A stretch of DNA of 64,000 nt from Brevundimonas variabilis (GCF_014199945.1 NZ_JACHOR010000003.1:62001-126000), one strand, 5' to 3'. Positions 45,818 to 55,076 are shown, counted from the first letter of the stretch. The notes: a model not told the origin generated them from the letters alone. A program made the numbers and translations.

Positions 45818-45893
45818 GGGGCTGTCAGGTTAATCGTTGCAAGGTGTAAGCTGCCCTCCCCCCGTCGAAATCAGGCAGTCCCAAACGCCCATT
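45818..45893 (-). mobile_element. IS6-family left-end remnant 2
   Basis: Begins GGGGCTGTCAGGTTAAT and runs through the transposase 3' end: on the minus strand the last residues read KWAFGTA followed by TGA at 45871-45873, comparable to ALATA and ATATA in the full copies. It is cut after about 76 bp. It abuts remnant 1 directly, as if inserted into it. Confidence 0.75.
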
Positions 45894-45895
45894 TA

Positions 45896-45957
45896 AGTCA
45901 GAATCGGACATCCCTCCCCTGCACGCTCGCGCCCAAGCAGCAGTCTGCGAAGGCACG
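45896..45957 (+). repeat. Non-coding repeat unit B
   Basis: Starts GTCAGAATCGGACATCCCTC and aligns to 41191-41253. It borders the IS remnant directly. Function unknown; it may be part of a decayed mobile element. Confidence 0.5.
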
Positions 45958-46073
45958 TCCATGTCGGTTTGCCCGGTACGTCTCAGGCTGACCTCGAAGG
46001 GCGGCCCCCGAAGGATTGACCCTCCCGACAATTGAAGCCGGCGTTCATCGACGATGCATTGGCCCACCGACCC

Positions 46074-46085
46074 GTAACCGGTTAC
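46074..46085. promoter_or_regulatory. LacI-family operator, ATPase promoter
   Basis: GTAACCGGTTAC is a perfect 12-bp palindrome with its right edge 37 bp before the ABC ATPase ATG. It matches the sites at 43337 and 59340 and is the best representative of the set. Confidence 0.78.
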
Positions 46086-46122
46086 AGTTCTCTCAAAAGA
46101 CTACGACAGGGTCGGAAAACAC

Positions 46123-47211
46123 ATGGCAGACGTCGTCCTCGCCGGCATTCGAAAGACGTTCGGTACCACCGAGGTATTGAAAGGGGTGGACCTCGCCATT
46201 GGCGATGGCGAGTTCGTCGTCTTTGTCGGACCGTCGGGCTGCGGGAAGTCCACCCTCTTGCGTGTCATCGCCGGACTTGAAGACGCTGACGTCGGCGAGG
46301 TCTCGATCAAGGGCCGCGTTGTCAACGCGCTTGGACCTTCCGACCGGGGCATCGCCATGGTGTTCCAGTCGTATGCCCTCTATCCGCACATGAGCGTGCG
46401 CCAGAATATGGCCTTTGGACTGACGCTGGCAAAAACTGGGAAGGCAGAGATCGACCGAAGGGTGATGGCGGCCGCCGAAACCTTGAACATCGTTGACTAT
46501 CTCGATCGCAAGCCGAAAGCCCTGTCCGGGGGGCAGCGCCAACGGGTCGCCATTGGCCGGGCGATCGTGCGCGAGCCGGATGTCTTCCTGTTCGATGAGC
46601 CGCTTTCAAACCTCGACGCCGCGCTTCGGGTCCGAATGCGCTACGAGTTTGCCAACCTGCACGGCCGTTTGAAGACGACCATGATCTACGTCACCCATGA
46701 TCAGGTGGAGGCCATGACTCTCGCCGATCGGATTGTCGTGCTGAACGGCGGTGTGATCGAGCAGGTCGGCGCTCCGATGGAGCTCTATGAACACCCCCGC
46801 ACCCGCTTCGTCGCCGAATTCATCGGCAGCCCGAAGATGAACCTGATCTCTGCGGAAGTCGTGGAGGCGTCATCGACAAGGGCTGTCGTGGCGACCCCTG
46901 CAGGCGAAAAAATCAGTGTCGACGTCGACGCCGGCCAAGCAAAGGCAGGAGAAGCCGTCACACTGGGCGTGCGGCCGGAGCATCTCGCATTGTCGGGCAA
47001 CGGCGACGTGATTGAGGCAAAGGCTGCGTTTGTAGAGACCCTGGGGAATGCCACATATGCCTATGTGAACCATCCCGGGTCGCCCGAAACCCTGACGGTG
47101 CAGTTGCCGGGCGAGGTTCGCCCTTCGGTTGGCGAAGCCCTGAAGCTGCACATCGATCCAGCCCGTGCGCACCTGTTCGATGCTGAGGGCAACGCCTTCG
47201 TCCGACTATGA
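46123..47211 (+). CDS. Sugar ABC transporter ATPase (UgpC/MsmX/MalK type)
   Basis: A 362-residue ATPase that powers a binding-protein-dependent carbohydrate importer. Walker A GPSGCGKST (36-44), Q-loop MVFQSYALYPHMSV, signature LSGGQRQRVAIGRAI, Walker B DVFLFDEPLSNLD and switch His in IYVTHDQ; the C-terminal third is the TOBE/regulatory domain. The membrane and binding-protein genes are on the opposite strand (50583-53556), convergent with this gene (2 bp from the discoidin gene's end). A shared LacI operator explains co-regulation of the separated parts. Confidence 0.94.
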   Translation: MADVVLAGIRKTFGTTEVLKGVDLAIGDGEFVVFVGPSGCGKSTLLRVIAGLEDADVGEVSIKGRVVNALGPSDRGIAMVFQSYALYPHMSVRQNMAFGLTLAKTGKAEIDRRVMAAAETLNIVDYLDRKPKALSGGQRQRVAIGRAIVREPDVFLFDEPLSNLDAALRVRMRYEFANLHGRLKTTMIYVTHDQVEAMTLADRIVVLNGGVIEQVGAPMELYEHPRTRFVAEFIGSPKMNLISAEVVEASSTRAVVATPAGEKISVDVDAGQAKAGEAVTLGVRPEHLALSGNGDVIEAKAAFVETLGNATYAYVNHPGSPETLTVQLPGEVRPSVGEALKLHIDPARAHLFDAEGNAFVRL

Positions 47212-47213
47212 TC

Positions 47214-50200
47214 TCATTGCCGGGCTGTCGGGGCGCTTTCTGAACGCAGTTCGACGCTGAGCGTGCCGGCGGGGATGTGCAGGTTGCGGCCGGTCCAGCT
47301 GGCATCCTGGCCATCAGTTCGCAGGAGCGAAGGCAGGGCCTCATCACCGGGCCACGGAAGGATGAACCCGCCCGGCGGTCGAGCGTCCCCTGACAGAATG
47401 AGTGTTGTCACTCCGCCCCTCCGGCGAAGGCTGTAGGTGAGCGGCCCGTAAGGCGTACGAACGCCCGTCACCCCGACGCCGGTCGAGCTGTCGAACCAGG
47501 ACATCGGCAGGCCGGCTGCCAGCACAAGCGCTTTGTCTTCGTCCCGCTCGTACACAAACAGCTCCAGGGACGAGCGGATGTAGTCCGAACTGATCCACGC
47601 GTGGGGCATGTCGCCGATGAATCGCGGTTCGCGAAGGTCGCGCCCGACGACTTCTGCCCAGCCATTCCAGGCCTGGGGCCTGCGGTCGGCAAAAAAGAAG
47701 TCCAACGCCTGCATGGCCCGTTCGCGCTGTCCCAGCCGCACGAACGCACCGACCGTGCGCAGCTCGTAAGGCGTGTAGTCGCGCCAACGGATCTGGTTGG
47801 CCCGACGTGCGGTGAAGTTTTCCCAGTATTTCTCGAAAGTTCTCGCCAGAAGCGCCTGAGGGAGTTCGGCCTGGAGGCCTGCGGGCGACAGCCCGATGGT
47901 GGTCGAGGTCGCATCGAAGTCGCCCCGGTCGGCAGCGCCGGCGATCCAGTCGATGCCATGATGGGCTGCTGTCGCGGCTACCGACGCCATGACGTCGGCG
48001 CTGAACTCTTGCCGCGCCGACTCGAACCTCGCTGCGGCGTCGGGCTCGTCAAGAGCCAGGGCTATCTGCACAGCATCGGCATAGCCGAGCAGACCCCAGA
48101 AATCGTCCCAGTAAGACCAGGCCGGGCGGTCCGAATATCCTTCGTGGCTGATGCTCGGCGGAAGCAGACCAAACAGGTGTCGGGTCTCCGGCGTCTGGTT
48201 GGCCGCAACCCGGGTCGAGGCACGAAGGCCATCCATGTATCCGATGGCTGCCTGGACCTGTGGCCAGACCGATCGCAGCAGTTCGCGATCGCGGGTGTAT
48301 CGGAAGGTCTCTGCGGCAAGGAAGATGAATTCGCCGTGGCTGTCGTTCTCGGGGACCGGATCGGCTCCCCGCTGGTCGACGCAGCACGGCACCTTGCCAT
48401 TGTCGAAGACATAAGGCGCGTACCATTCAAGATATTCTGCAGACAGGTCCGCGTGGCCCAACCGGTTGAGCCCCTCGGCCATCATCGCCCCGTCACGGAT
48501 CCAGGATCGATTGTAGCTGCGCGTTCCCGGCTGAAGCACAGGCCCCTGGGTCGACATCAGCATATGGGCCAGCGACGTCTTCATCGTGTCTTCGATACGC
48601 TGACCTTCCGGCGGCACGACGAGGTCGAAGCGGTCAAGCTTCTCTCGCCAGTCCGCCGAAACCTTTGCCTGGACGTCAGCAAGAACCGCCGCCGGGATTA
48701 CCCTGGGCGAGAGGCCTGGCAACGGGCCTTCCAGGCTCGTGACCCAGCCAACAGTGCGCGTCTCGCCCGGCTGCAGCACCAGATCGTAAGTCAGGGCCCC
48801 GGCCATCAAGCCCGACCTGTCTGACTGTACGGCCGCGTCCCGGAGGCCGTCCGGGCCTCGCGCGAGCAGACTCTGGGGATCCGCCCCCGCAGCAAATGTT
48901 GCCAGCCGGACATCATCTGGCGTGCTAAGCGGCTGGACCCGGAGGGTGTCGTTCAGAACCAGTTCCGTGCCGTTCCACTGGATTTGCTCCAGAGGACTGG
49001 CTCCGCCTGGTACCGCCAGAAACTGGACCGGGCCGTTGACCTGGATCGGTCGAGCCGCGAGCGCCAGTGTCAGGGTTCTGGCCCGCGAAGACCTGTTGGT
49101 CAGTTCATAACGGCCGTAAAGGGCGGCCGCTCCGGGCATACCTTCGGCGATGGCCGTGATCCGCAACGTCCAGTCTTCGTGATCCCACTGGACGGAAGGA
49201 ATGGGCAGGTCGTCCTCCACCAGAGACTGACGGATCCCGACATCGGCCCAGGTTACCAGCCGTCCGTTATCCAGCACGAAGGGTTCGATCGAAGGGCCAC
49301 CGCGCCTGATCTCGATCGCGCCATCTTCCGAGATCAGCCCGCTCTCACCGCCGCCGTCCACGCCCACAAGGGTCCAGTAGGGCTGCTCGCCAGCGAACCC
49401 GCGCGGATAAAGCCCGCGGCGGCTCTCGCCAGCCACAGCCGTCAGAAAGGTCGTACGGTCCTTGCCGAAGGCGAGCGGCTCGATCCGCAGGTCGGCGAGG
49501 CCGTGAACGGCTGCTACGGACGAGGCAGCGGGACCGGCCTGGCGAGGCGTGTCGGGAGCCGGAACGGCGCTAACAAGGTCCAGCCGCAACCAGCGCGCCG
49601 AGGCCTCGGTCGTCAACAGCCAGTCGGTGCCGCCATCGCCATCGTCCACGCGAGCCAGCTCACGCCAGTCGCGTCGATCCGAGGAGGCCATCAGCCGATA
49701 CGCCGAAGCCGATTGCCCGTCCGTCCAGCGCAGGGTGACGCCTCCGAACTCCCGCTCATACCCCAGATCGAGCGTCAGGCTCTGCGGCTCCAGCGCGCTT
49801 GCGCGCCAGGCCGTTTGCGCATCGTCATCGACGGCCAGGGAAGCAATGGCAGGTGCGAGCGCACTTGTTGCCGTAGCCACGGGACGTGGTGGCACCGAGG
49901 GTTCAGGCGGCAACGACCGCAGGGTCAGATCGTCGATTTCGAAGAACCCCTCCCCGCCCTCGCCCGCGACGACGACGAACTCGATCCGGTCTGCCCCGCG
50001 AAAGGTACGGTCGGGGTTCGGTCCCCAGGCCCAGATGACCTGGCGCTTCTTGATCGTGACCTGGCTCCAGCCATCGGGAAAATCGTAACGCGTGGTCTGG
50101 CGCCAGTGCACGTTCTCGCCAGAGGCGTCGGTAAATTTGACTTCGAACGTGTTGATCGGACCGACGCCGCGGACGCGGAAGCTGATCTCGTAGTTTTCCG

Positions 50201-50579
50201 GTGCTTCGAACGAGAGATCCCGCGCGGCAAAGGCATAGCCCGACCGACCATTGAAATTGTAATCAAGCCGAAGCGCAGCGCCTGTGGCACCTTCGACCGC
50301 CGAAAGGGTCGAGGATACATCGGTCGAGGCGTCGGCTGTCCAGGGCGTCAAATCCTCGAAGGCGTCGAGAACGCGAGATGACTGGGCACTCGCAGGCGCG
50401 GCAGACACCACCGCCAGTAGCAGGCCCAGAACCATGGCCCGGATGCGTCCTGGGCCCGCCGACAAGCCGTGTCGCGGCGCTTGCTGCCGGCTGAGCGGGG
50501 CTGCAGGCTTCACGGAGCGACGGCCGCCCTCCACTCGCCTGCCGGCCGTCATGCTGTCGATGAGATGGGCAAGTTTCAT
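47214..50579 (-). CDS. Large secreted discoidin / six-hairpin glycosidase-like protein
   Basis: An 1121-residue exported protein. A signal-like helix (MVLGLLLAVVSAAPASAQ) is preceded by about 48 residues from the ATG at 50579, so the true start may be at the internal ATG at that helix. Domains: a carbohydrate-binding-like beta domain (about 70-225), a discoidin/F5-8C-like domain (about 235-345), a beta-sandwich linker, then an (alpha/alpha)6-barrel-like region (about 650-1010) with SYNRSWIRDGAMMAEGLNRL and PENDSHGEFIFLAAETFRYT, where acidic residues could be catalytic. I cannot place it in a known GH family. It is last in the GH144-transport operon and probably acts on the same glucan. Confidence 0.8.
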   Translation of the reverse strand: MKLAHLIDSMTAGRRVEGGRRSVKPAAPLSRQQAPRHGLSAGPGRIRAMVLGLLLAVVSAAPASAQSSRVLDAFEDLTPWTADASTDVSSTLSAVEGATGAALRLDYNFNGRSGYAFAARDLSFEAPENYEISFRVRGVGPINTFEVKFTDASGENVHWRQTTRYDFPDGWSQVTIKKRQVIWAWGPNPDRTFRGADRIEFVVVAGEGGEGFFEIDDLTLRSLPPEPSVPPRPVATATSALAPAIASLAVDDDAQTAWRASALEPQSLTLDLGYEREFGGVTLRWTDGQSASAYRLMASSDRRDWRELARVDDGDGGTDWLLTTEASARWLRLDLVSAVPAPDTPRQAGPAASSVAAVHGLADLRIEPLAFGKDRTTFLTAVAGESRRGLYPRGFAGEQPYWTLVGVDGGGESGLISEDGAIEIRRGGPSIEPFVLDNGRLVTWADVGIRQSLVEDDLPIPSVQWDHEDWTLRITAIAEGMPGAAALYGRYELTNRSSRARTLTLALAARPIQVNGPVQFLAVPGGASPLEQIQWNGTELVLNDTLRVQPLSTPDDVRLATFAAGADPQSLLARGPDGLRDAAVQSDRSGLMAGALTYDLVLQPGETRTVGWVTSLEGPLPGLSPRVIPAAVLADVQAKVSADWREKLDRFDLVVPPEGQRIEDTMKTSLAHMLMSTQGPVLQPGTRSYNRSWIRDGAMMAEGLNRLGHADLSAEYLEWYAPYVFDNGKVPCCVDQRGADPVPENDSHGEFIFLAAETFRYTRDRELLRSVWPQVQAAIGYMDGLRASTRVAANQTPETRHLFGLLPPSISHEGYSDRPAWSYWDDFWGLLGYADAVQIALALDEPDAAARFESARQEFSADVMASVAATAAHHGIDWIAGAADRGDFDATSTTIGLSPAGLQAELPQALLARTFEKYWENFTARRANQIRWRDYTPYELRTVGAFVRLGQRERAMQALDFFFADRRPQAWNGWAEVVGRDLREPRFIGDMPHAWISSDYIRSSLELFVYERDEDKALVLAAGLPMSWFDSSTGVGVTGVRTPYGPLTYSLRRRGGVTTLILSGDARPPGGFILPWPGDEALPSLLRTDGQDASWTGRNLHIPAGTLSVELRSESAPTARQ

Positions 50580-50582
50580 CAA

Positions 50583-51398
50583 CTATCCCTTCACGCTGCC
50601 GGCGAGCATGCCGCGGATGTAGAAACGCTGGAGCGCCAGAAACAGGATCAGCACCGGAGCCACGGTGATGACCGCCCCGGCCATCATAAGCTCCACGTCC
50701 TGCACATGCTCACGCGACAGGGCGGCCAGAGCGACCGGCAGCGTGTAGTTCGACTGGTCCGTCAGCACGATCAGCGGCCAAAGGAAGTCATTCCAGCTGC
50801 CAAGGAACACAAACAGTCCCAGCGTCACCAGAATGGGCGACAGGGTTGGCAGGACGATGCGCCTGAAGATCTGTCCCTCGGTTGCACCATCGATACGGGC
50901 CGCCTCCAGCATCTCGTCGGGAATGGAGAGGGCGTACTGGCGAACGAGGAACAGGCCGAAGATCGACGCCAGCCACGGGACCAATGCGCCGGCATAGGTG
51001 TTCACCAGCCCCATGGACTTGAGCATGAGAAACAGCGGCAGGGTGCCGATCTGCGCCGGAATGACCAGGGCCCCGATCAGAAGCTGGAACAGCCGGTCTC
51101 GCCCCCGGAAGCCGAGCTTGGCAAAGGCGTAGCCGGCGGGCACCGTGAAGAGCAGGGCCAGCGCGGTCGCCAGGGTGGCGAGTGCGAAGCTGTTCCACAT
51201 GTAGCGCCCCATCCCCTGGTTCACGAACAGGTCGCGGTAGTGCTCAAGCGTCCAGGTCTTCGGCAGGAGGGGTGGCGGAAAGGTCGCGGCTTCGCCCGTG
51301 GACATGAAGCTCACCGAGACCATCCACAACAGCGGGAACAGGACGATCAGACCGATTCCGGCCACGCCGATGTTCAGCAGCAGGTCCCGGACCTTCAT
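50583..51398 (-). CDS. Sugar ABC transporter permease, MalG type
   Basis: A 271-residue inner-membrane permease with six hydrophobic helices and the EAA loop EAARIDGATEGQIFRRIVLP that contacts the ATPase. The N-terminus MKVRDLLLNIGVAGIGLIVL at ATG 51398 overlaps the stop of the upstream permease by 4 bp (ATGA); the open frame further upstream lies inside that gene. With the MalF-type partner, it forms the channel of the importer. Confidence 0.94.
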   Translation of the reverse strand: MKVRDLLLNIGVAGIGLIVLFPLLWMVSVSFMSTGEAATFPPPLLPKTWTLEHYRDLFVNQGMGRYMWNSFALATLATALALLFTVPAGYAFAKLGFRGRDRLFQLLIGALVIPAQIGTLPLFLMLKSMGLVNTYAGALVPWLASIFGLFLVRQYALSIPDEMLEAARIDGATEGQIFRRIVLPTLSPILVTLGLFVFLGSWNDFLWPLIVLTDQSNYTLPVALAALSREHVQDVELMMAGAVITVAPVLILFLALQRFYIRGMLAGSVKG

Positions 51399-52297
51399 GT
51401 GTGGTCTCCCCCCAGCCGACGCGACACGGCGAGCTGCAGCAGGGTGACGACGAAGATGCACAGGAAAAGAATGAAGGCGACGGCGCTGGCGGACCCCAGA
51501 TTCCACCATTTGAATCCCTCTTCGTACATGAAGTAGAGCACGGTCACGGTGGACTGGGACGGCCCGCCCTGGGTCATGACATAGGGCTCGGCAAACAGCT
51601 GGAAGAAGCCCGCCACCGAGATGATCGACACCAGCAGCAGCGTCGGCCCGATCGCTGGCAAGGTGACATGCTGGAAGCGGGCCCACGGCCCGGCCCCGTC
51701 GATCCGGGCGGCCTCGTAGAGATCATCCGGTACGGTCTGCAGGACCGCGAGGAAGATCAGCATGTTGTAGCCGAAGATCTTCCAGACCACGAACATCAGT
51801 ATGGCGGGAATCGAGGTGCTGGGACTGCCCAGCCAGTCGACAGCCGGCAGACCGAGGCTGGTGATCATCCAGTTGATGACTCCGTAACGGGTGTGGAGCA
51901 TGTAGTTCCACAACACGGCCGTTGCGACCAGGGTGGTGACATAGGGCGCGAAGAACATGACCCGCCACAGGGGCCGCCATTTCACGGTTCGGGCGTTGAG
52001 GATCACGGCGGCCAGCAAGGAGGCCCCGATGGTCAGCGGTACACCCAGGACGCTGAACCACATCGTGTTGCGCATGGCTCCCCAGAACAGCGGATTGCCG
52101 AGCAGTCGTTCGTAGTTCTGCAGGCCGACAAAGCGCATGTTGGACAGGTCTGCCAGGGCATAGATGTCGAAGTCGGTCAGGCTCAGGAGCAGGGCCGAAA
52201 TCACCGGCAGGACGAAAAAGACGGCGATCGCAATCAGGGACGGAGCCACGAAACCCCAGGCTGCTCGCTCGGTTTTTCCCATTCGGGCCGCGGTCAC
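51395..52297 (-). CDS. Sugar ABC transporter permease, MalF type
   Basis: A 300-residue permease with six helices (AAWGFVAPSLIAIAVFFVLP first) and the EAA loop EAARIDGAGPWARFQHVTLP. ATG 52297 overlaps the binding-protein stop by 4 bp. It pairs with the MalG-type permease and the ATPase at 46123, which is the only sugar ATPase gene nearby. Confidence 0.94.
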   Translation of the reverse strand: MTAARMGKTERAAWGFVAPSLIAIAVFFVLPVISALLLSLTDFDIYALADLSNMRFVGLQNYERLLGNPLFWGAMRNTMWFSVLGVPLTIGASLLAAVILNARTVKWRPLWRVMFFAPYVTTLVATAVLWNYMLHTRYGVINWMITSLGLPAVDWLGSPSTSIPAILMFVVWKIFGYNMLIFLAVLQTVPDDLYEAARIDGAGPWARFQHVTLPAIGPTLLLVSIISVAGFFQLFAEPYVMTQGGPSQSTVTVLYFMYEEGFKWWNLGSASAVAFILFLCIFVVTLLQLAVSRRLGGDHT

Positions 52298-53556
52298 GAT
52301 GCCCGCCCCTGTTCGATCATCCAGCGCCGCTTTTCCAGGAGCCGGTCGGCGCGGCGGTCGATTTCGGCCCCCGCCTCTGCCACAGTAAACTCACCGCGCA
52401 CCATGCGCTCGGCAACGATCTGCATCTCGGTGACGATCCGCTCCCACTCCGGCACCTTCGGTACGGCCTTCGCGCGGGCCAATTGGCCCTTGAAGGCGGC
52501 GACATAGGGATCGGATGCGACCTTGGGCGCGGCCCAGGCCGACGGCCGCGCCGGGAGATCCCCGGAAATGACATTGAATTCGGCCTGGACGGCAGGTTCG
52601 GACAGATAGCGCACCAGTTTCCATGCCGCCTCCTGGTGCGGGGAAGATCTGAAGACAGCGAGGGAGGACCCGCCCGGTGCCGAAGCGCCCGCAGCGTCCG
52701 GCCCGGGCACGCCTGCGGTTGTCCAGTGGGGCTGGATCTCCGGTGGCAGACGGCTCTTCATGTCGCCAATGGTCCATGGGCCCGAGAAATAGAAGGCGAA
52801 ATAGCCTCGGGCGAATTCGGTCCAGACGTTGGAGATCTGCGCCGACGATGCGACCGGGGCGAGCCCCTCGTCGAAAAGACTTTTGTAGAAGGCCAGGGCG
52901 TCCAGAAAGGACGCACTGGAGAAATTGCCACGCGTATCCCTGTCGCGGAGCAGGGATTGATCACCCTGCAGTCCGAAGGTCAGCAGCTGTTCGAACTCAT
53001 TAACCGGAAGCAGGATCGCATAGTTGCCGGACCCTGATCGGCGCTTGACCGCGTGCATGGCCCGCTTCCAGGTGTCCCATGTGATCGGCATGGCGTCGAA
53101 GCCTGCCTGGGCAAGAATGTCCGTGCGGTAGTAGATGAGGCGGGTATCGACGTACCAGGGCGTCGCCATTGCCCGACCACCGATCTGGTTCGTTTCCAGG
53201 ACCGCCGGAAACTGGTCGTCCAGCAGGTCTGCTGCGGCCTGGGGGGTCGGCGAGAGCGCCCCGATGGCCGCCAGTTCCGCGACCCAGGTATTGCCGATCT
53301 GGCTGACATCCGGAAGCGACTCCCCGGCATATGCCGTCAGCAGCTTCTGGTGTGCAGCCGTCCACGGCAAGGGCTGAACCTCGACGCGGATGCCCGGATT
53401 GGCGGCCTCAAATGCGGACAGGATCTGCGGAACACTGGAGCCTTCATTGCCCATGGCCCAGAAGGTCAGACGTGTGATGCCGTCACTGCGCCCGCAGCCT
53501 GTCAGCGCGGCCCCTGCCCCCGCCATCAACCCAAGCGTGGCCCGCCGGTCGATCAT
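52294..53556 (-). CDS. Sugar ABC transporter substrate-binding lipoprotein
   Basis: A 420-residue family 1 solute-binding protein. Signal and lipobox: GLMAGAGAALTGCGRS, so it is tethered to the inner membrane facing the periplasm. Typical features: ITRLTFWAMGNEGSSVPQIL, FEAANPGIRVEVQPLPW, TPWYVDTRLIYYRTDILAQA and the C-terminal helix with EPAVQAEFN. The substrate is probably an oligosaccharide freed by the GH144-like enzyme. Start overlaps the GH144-like gene's stop by 4 bp. Confidence 0.94.
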   Translation of the reverse strand: MIDRRATLGLMAGAGAALTGCGRSDGITRLTFWAMGNEGSSVPQILSAFEAANPGIRVEVQPLPWTAAHQKLLTAYAGESLPDVSQIGNTWVAELAAIGALSPTPQAAADLLDDQFPAVLETNQIGGRAMATPWYVDTRLIYYRTDILAQAGFDAMPITWDTWKRAMHAVKRRSGSGNYAILLPVNEFEQLLTFGLQGDQSLLRDRDTRGNFSSASFLDALAFYKSLFDEGLAPVASSAQISNVWTEFARGYFAFYFSGPWTIGDMKSRLPPEIQPHWTTAGVPGPDAAGASAPGGSSLAVFRSSPHQEAAWKLVRYLSEPAVQAEFNVISGDLPARPSAWAAPKVASDPYVAAFKGQLARAKAVPKVPEWERIVTEMQIVAERMVRGEFTVAEAGAEIDRRADRLLEKRRWMIEQGRAS

Positions 53557-54992
53557 GCAGCCAGCCAGCCACCGGTGAAGCCGGCGCGCTCCAGCCCGCG
53601 CCGCAGGTTCGGCTCACTTCGCATCCGCGACCAGATTAGATCGGAGCGATGGTTCTCGATCATCACCACGATTGGTCCCTGATCGATGCCCAGATAGTCG
53701 CCGTCCACCCAGCCCACGCCCGGCACGATCCGCCCATGCTGTAACTGACCGGCCCGCTCCGTCAGCGTCGGATTAAAGGAATCCAAAAAGCCGAACTCGG
53801 TATAGACCCCCTGCCCATACCGCGCCTTCATCGTCTTCAGGCAGGCCGTCACCGCATCGGGCGCGAACGGCATCGAGGCCATCGCCGCCGTCGGCGCGAT
53901 CGTGCCGTCGTCCCGGTCGCCCGGCCCACGCGCGGAATAGCTGAAGAACGCCCGCTCGCGCCCCGCCAGCGTCTGTTTGAAATCGCCGGGCCCGTCACAG
54001 GCGGTCAGGCCCCAGACATCGGCCGAATAGCCCGCCCAGCCCATCGGGTTGTCGACGGCATATTTCCGCTGTGCCTCAACGGCTATCTGACTGTTGATGA
54101 AATAGTCGAACGGCCGCCCGGTCTCGGCCGTCTTGGCCCGCGACCAGGGATCGCGGATGCCCCGGAAATCGACGTACATATGGCTGTACTGATGTCCGAA
54201 CAGCGGCGCGAAATGCAGGTGCGCCGGCCCCCATTTGTCGGTCCAGCTCCTGTCATAAACGCTGCACCATTCGGTCCAGACGGCGGGTGGCACCGGGTGT
54301 GTCGGACTGCCGATCGCCAGCAACAGCGTCAGCATCCCTTCGTTGAAGATATGCCAGTCCGCCGGGATGTATCCCGTCTCCGGATGCCAGCCCATGCTGA
54401 TCCGGTCGGGCCGCACGACGGCCCAGTCCCACTCGACCCGCTCATAGATCGCCTGGCTCAGCCGCCGGATCTCGCCCTCTTCCGCATCCAGCCCGTCGAA
54501 GTATCGCGCCGCGAACAGCATGCCGCCCAGCAACAGGGTGGTGTCCACGGTCGAGAGTTCGGTGCGGCCGAACCGATGCCCGGTCTCCATGTCGAGGAAA
54601 TGATAGAAAAACCCCTTGTGCCCGGTCATGCCGCGCGCATCCGGCCCCTGGGGCGCGTCATGGAAGAAGCGGACGGTGTTCAGGGTGCGGGCCCTGGCCT
54701 CGTCACGGCTCATCCAGCCCCGCTCGACGCCGACGGGCCAGCAGGTCAGGGCGAACCCGACCGCCGCAACGGAACAGAACGATTTCGTCGGCCAACGATC
54801 CGGCGTTAGCCCCCGCTCGCGGTCGGTGACATGAACGAACCAGTCGAAGGTCCGCTTCTGCAATTCGTCCACCTCGGGATCGAGCGGCAGGCCCGGCATC
54901 GCCGCCCGACCCGCCGGTATCGGCGCGCACGCCCCGGCCGCCAGCATGGCTCCCACCATGGTCGAGCCCATCAGAAAACGGCGACGATCCAT
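53553..54992 (-). CDS. GH144-like glucoamylase-domain protein (candidate endo-beta-1,2-glucanase)
   Basis: A 479-residue exported protein with an MDRRRFLMGSTMVGAMLAAG signal of Tat or lipoprotein type (an AAGAC lipobox follows). The (alpha/alpha)6 glycoamylase domain is shown by ELQKRTFDWFVHVTDRERGL, SVAAVGFALTCWPVGVERGW, HFLDMETGHRFGRTELSTVD, LFGHQYSHMYVDFRG and GWAGYSADVWGLTACDGPGD. This family includes GH144 endo-beta-1,2-glucanases and is related to a domain of cyclic beta-1,2-glucan synthase. Substrate assignment to beta-1,2-glucan is by family only. First gene of the transport operon; its promoter may be weak, with read-through past the terminator of the TonB receptor gene. Confidence 0.83.
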   Translation of the reverse strand: MDRRRFLMGSTMVGAMLAAGACAPIPAGRAAMPGLPLDPEVDELQKRTFDWFVHVTDRERGLTPDRWPTKSFCSVAAVGFALTCWPVGVERGWMSRDEARARTLNTVRFFHDAPQGPDARGMTGHKGFFYHFLDMETGHRFGRTELSTVDTTLLLGGMLFAARYFDGLDAEEGEIRRLSQAIYERVEWDWAVVRPDRISMGWHPETGYIPADWHIFNEGMLTLLLAIGSPTHPVPPAVWTEWCSVYDRSWTDKWGPAHLHFAPLFGHQYSHMYVDFRGIRDPWSRAKTAETGRPFDYFINSQIAVEAQRKYAVDNPMGWAGYSADVWGLTACDGPGDFKQTLAGRERAFFSYSARGPGDRDDGTIAPTAAMASMPFAPDAVTACLKTMKARYGQGVYTEFGFLDSFNPTLTERAGQLQHGRIVPGVGWVDGDYLGIDQGPIVVMIENHRSDLIWSRMRSEPNLRRGLERAGFTGGWLAA

Positions 54993-55041
54993 GGGGAGTA
55001 CCTCTTACGCAATTTCAAATCGTATCGAATGGCCTGAGCCC

Positions 55042-55076
55042 AAAAAAAAAGCCGTCCCTCGCGAACGAGAGACGGC
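55042..55076 (-). terminator. Rho-independent terminator after the TonB receptor gene
   Basis: Read on the minus strand, GCCGTCTCTCG-TTCG-CGAGGGACGGC forms a long GC-rich stem with one mismatch, followed by nine T residues. It sits 15 bp after the receptor stop and about 50 bp before the GH144-like ATG. Confidence 0.88.

Larger units (their letters stand above)
45692..46122. other. Intergenic stretch with two IS remnants and an operator
   Basis: This 431-base gap contains no gene. It holds two IS6 left-end remnants (45750-45817 and 45818-45893), a degenerate copy of the 41191 non-coding repeat (45896-45957) and the LacI-type operator at 46074-46085 ahead of the ABC ATPase. Confidence 0.6.

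Noticed and set aside
48984..52507. Long plus-strand frames (48984-50381, 50469-51536, 51401-52507)
   Set aside because: They are antisense to the discoidin protein and the two permeases, are rich in Gln/Arg/His/Gly, and show no family features. High GC with third-position bias explains them.
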